From Geobacter sp. SVR (GTDB lineage Bacteria > Desulfobacterota > Desulfuromonadia > Geobacterales > Pseudopelobacteraceae), in the NCBI RefSeq assembly GCF_016865365.1, contig NZ_AP024469.1, positions 1,355,001 to 1,419,000 on the forward strand: a stretch of DNA of 64,000 nucleotides, given 5' to 3'. The notes beneath the pieces are model-generated. The model was not told the DNA's origin. It worked only from the letters and a program-made list of their open reading frames with translations, and ran no database searches. Below, piece after piece: positions 62,035-64,000 of the stretch. The position numbers and the translations under genes were made by a program. Position 1 is the stretch's first letter; each line of letters begins with the position of its first letter.

Positions 62035-62889
62035 TCAGGCAGCGGGGGAGGTGAGCATCTTCAGAATCGACGCAAGTTTTGGACGCATCTCGGTCCGGGG
62101 GATGATTACATCCACCATGCCGTGGTCGAGCAGATATTCGGCCCGCTGAAATCCTTCGGGCAGTTTCTGGCGAATGGTCTGTTCAATGACGCGCGGACCG
62201 GCAAATCCGATCAGCGCCTTCGGTTCGGCAACATTGAGGTCGCCCAGCATGGCGAAACTGGCGGTGACGCCGCCGGTGGTGGGGTCGGTCAGGATCGATA
62301 TGAAGGGCAGCCCGGCCTTTTTCAGTTTAGCCAGGGCAGCAGAGGTCTTGGCCATCTGCATCAGCGAGAGGATGCTCTCCTGCATGCGCGCTCCGCCTGA
62401 AGCGGAGATGATAATGACGGACTGGCGTTTCTGCAGGGCGCGCTCGATGGAACGGGTGATCTTCTCCCCCACGACGCTTCCCATGCTGCCACCCATGAAG
62501 GAAAAATCGAAGATTGACACCTGAACACCGATGCCATCGATGGTACCCTCCACGCAGATGATGGCGTCTCTGGCGCCCCCTTTGGCCAGAGCGGCATTAA
62601 TCCGCTCCTGGTAGCTTTTGGCATCTTTGAACTCCAGAAAATCGGTGGAGGTCATGCCAGCATCAAATTCCTGCCAGGCAGCTCCATCCAGCAGGAGTTC
62701 CAGGCGGCGGCGGGCCGCTATGCGGTAATGGTGCCCGCACTTGGGACAGACGTTCTGGTTCTGTTCGATATCCTTGCCGAGTACCGTTGCCGAACAGCCG
62801 GCACACTTGATCCACATTCCCTCCGGGACTTTGCTCTTCTTGCCGCCGGTACTCTCTATGCCTGCCTTTTCCCTGGTAAACCAGCTCAT
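62035..62889 (-). CDS. accD: Acetyl-CoA carboxylase carboxyltransferase subunit beta
   Basis: A 284-residue crotonase-fold carboxyltransferase subunit that transfers carboxyl from biotin to acetyl-CoA. The N-terminal zinc ribbon has Cys29, Cys32, Cys48 and Cys51 (CAGCS; CPKCGHH). SFMGGSMGSVVGEKI and ISASGGARMQESILSLMQMAKTSAAL are the oxyanion and CoA sites. The partner accA is not in the window. Confidence 0.97.
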   Translation of the reverse strand: MSWFTREKAGIESTGGKKSKVPEGMWIKCAGCSATVLGKDIEQNQNVCPKCGHHYRIAARRRLELLLDGAAWQEFDAGMTSTDFLEFKDAKSYQERINAALAKGGARDAIICVEGTIDGIGVQVSIFDFSFMGGSMGSVVGEKITRSIERALQKRQSVIIISASGGARMQESILSLMQMAKTSAALAKLKKAGLPFISILTDPTTGGVTASFAMLGDLNVAEPKALIGFAGPRVIEQTIRQKLPEGFQRAEYLLDHGMVDVIIPRTEMRPKLASILKMLTSPAA

Positions 62890-63009
62890 GGTAAACCTCT
62901 CGATTGTTTAATTTGACAAAAAATGTTTACTGAAAATGAAGGAGCTTGGTAGCAGATATACACTGCCGTGTCAAGTTCGATCCCTTGTGTGAATCGGTCG
63001 GAATGCGCC

Positions 63010-63810
63010 TCAACCTGCCGGGGTGATGGCCTGTTTCAGGGAGCTGACGAAACGTTGCAGCTCACCTTTGAGCTCTTCGCCAGCATAGTTCTGGAAGAGC
63101 CGCACAATGGCACTTCCCACCACCACGCCATCGGCTAGCAGCGATACCTCGGCGGCCTGTTGCGGCGTGGCAATGCCGAAGCCGGCCACGACCGGTATCC
63201 CGATTTTTTCCCTGACCGCGATGAGTTCAGCGGACAGGCTGGTGGAAACCTGCTGCCGTGCGCCGGTGACGCCGGTGACCGTCACATAATACACGAAGCC
63301 GCGTCCCAGCCTGGCTACCGTTTCGAGCCTGGCCCGGTCCGAGGTGGGGGTAAGCAGAAAGATGACCTTGAGGCCGCTGCTTTCAGCATGCCGAAGAAAC
63401 TGCCCTGCTTCCTCCGGCGGCATATCGACCAGCAGAACCCCGTCTACGCCTGCATCGGCGGCATCGCGGCAAAAGCGCTCGTAACCGTAAGCATGGATCG
63501 GATTGAGATAGCCCATCAGGATGATCGGAATCTGCGAGGTGATCCGTACCTCCCGCACCGTGGCGAGAATACCGTCCAGGGTTGTGCCGGCGGCCAGGGC
63601 GCGTTCCGAGGAGAGTTGTATGGTGGGGCCGTCGGCCATCGGATCGGAAAAGGGCATGCCCAGCTCGATGATGTCGGCTCCCGCCTCTTCCAGCAGGTGG
63701 ATCATTTCCCGGGTAGTGGGGAGGTCCGGGTCCCCCGCGGTGATAAAGGTGACCAGTGCTTTGCCCCGATCTTTTCCGAGGGCGTCGAAACGACTCTTGA
63801 TTCTGTCCAT
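63010..63810 (-). CDS. trpA: Tryptophan synthase alpha chain
   Basis: It releases indole from indole-3-glycerol phosphate. The 266 residues have the catalytic Glu and Asp in [24 protein letters not shown]-like [24 protein letters not shown], and [17 protein letters not shown]. It heads the trpA-accD-folC-lptD run with a 120-base gap to accD. It lies 23 kb from trpB, so the two chains are not in one transcript. Confidence 0.96.
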   Translation of the reverse strand: MDRIKSRFDALGKDRGKALVTFITAGDPDLPTTREMIHLLEEAGADIIELGMPFSDPMADGPTIQLSSERALAAGTTLDGILATVREVRITSQIPIILMGYLNPIHAYGYERFCRDAADAGVDGVLLVDMPPEEAGQFLRHAESSGLKVIFLLTPTSDRARLETVARLGRGFVYYVTVTGVTGARQQVSTSLSAELIAVREKIGIPVVAGFGIATPQQAAEVSLLADGVVVGSAIVRLFQNYAGEELKGELQRFVSSLKQAITPAG

Positions 63811-63846
63811 GGTGGTGGTTTTCCGTGGTTGATGAAATGCCGGATG

Positions 63847-64000
63847 TCAGATCTTGAAGCGGGACATCTCTTTCTCGAGGAGCGAGATCTGTTTCGAAAG
63901 ACCGGTGACCGATCCCTCAAGCACCCTGACCATCTCGGTATTGGAGGCTGTAGATTTCCGGATGTTCTGGACGGCGGCTGTGATGGTGTCGCTGTTCATG
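63847..64000 (-). CDS. C-terminal end of a methyl-accepting chemotaxis-type protein
   Basis: Only the last 50 residues are in the window (TITAAVQNIRKSTASNTEMVRVLEGSV, ending KEMSRFKI). The heptad pattern with a closing hydrophobic-F-K resembles the C-terminal coiled coil of methyl-accepting chemotaxis proteins. The sensing domain is outside the window. Confidence 0.55.
   Translation of the reverse strand, partial: MNSDTITAAVQNIRKSTASNTEMVRVLEGSVTGLSKQISLLEKEMSRFKI

Overview
The window is a dense, mostly minus-strand stretch of chromosome, about 60% GC by eye, from a Gram-negative anaerobe. The gene content points to Desulfuromonadota, order Geobacterales (Geobacter, Trichlorobacter or Pelobacter propionicus relatives). 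The grounds are small secreted c-type cytochromes, paired tryptophan synthase beta chains, DUF507/DUF815 next to a cytochrome and Slt, a trpA-accD-folC-lptD block, the anaerobic cobalt-early cobalamin genes cbiX-cbiC-cbiD, and ResB/CcsA cytochrome maturation. The species assignment is inference.

Layout. 1-2.6 kb: sulfate activation (cysD and the start of cysN) and an Omp85-like outer membrane protein. 2.8-11 kb: GYD protein, initiator tRNA, SPOR protein, argS, ftsB, UDP-xylose synthesis (ugd, uxs), rsmI and an AMIN-type amidase. 11-20 kb: an enolase-superfamily epimerase, transporters, an AT-rich lipoprotein/repeat-protein locus (14.5-16.0 kb) that includes an unlisted 38-residue membrane peptide, a BenE transporter, a DinB protein, an HD-GYP protein, and a SugE/Gdx exporter behind a guanidine-II riboswitch. 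20-28.6 kb: DUF2442/DUF4160 genes coupled to mutS, a methyltransferase, an OB-fold protein, queC, and an htrA/Hsp20 cluster. 28.7-34.3 kb: carotenoid oxygenase, cytochrome c, CHRD protein, pta, a LOG protein and an alkyltransferase-like protein.

34.4-36.8 kb is an AT-rich block of four small genes of unknown function. Two of them are followed by 60-bp imperfect palindromes that look like integron attC sites, and one carries a HEPN-type RX4H motif. 37-46.7 kb holds cytochrome maturation genes, trpB, a membrane glycosyltransferase, trpF, trpB2, hom, nusB and ribH. 46.9-53.2 kb holds cbiX-cbiC-cbiD and a stand-alone nuoEFG set. 53.3-64 kb holds hemW, cytochrome c, two DUF507 genes, a DUF815 ATPase, slt, lptD, folC, accD, trpA and the tail of a chemotaxis receptor.

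Most notable: the attC-like cassette block; two nearly identical inverted 119-bp elements next to mutS and trpB; a lipoprotein and repeat-protein pair that looks like one gene split by a frame change; the guanidine-II riboswitch; and a carotenoid oxygenase with overlapping Tat, lipobox and upstream-ORF signals.
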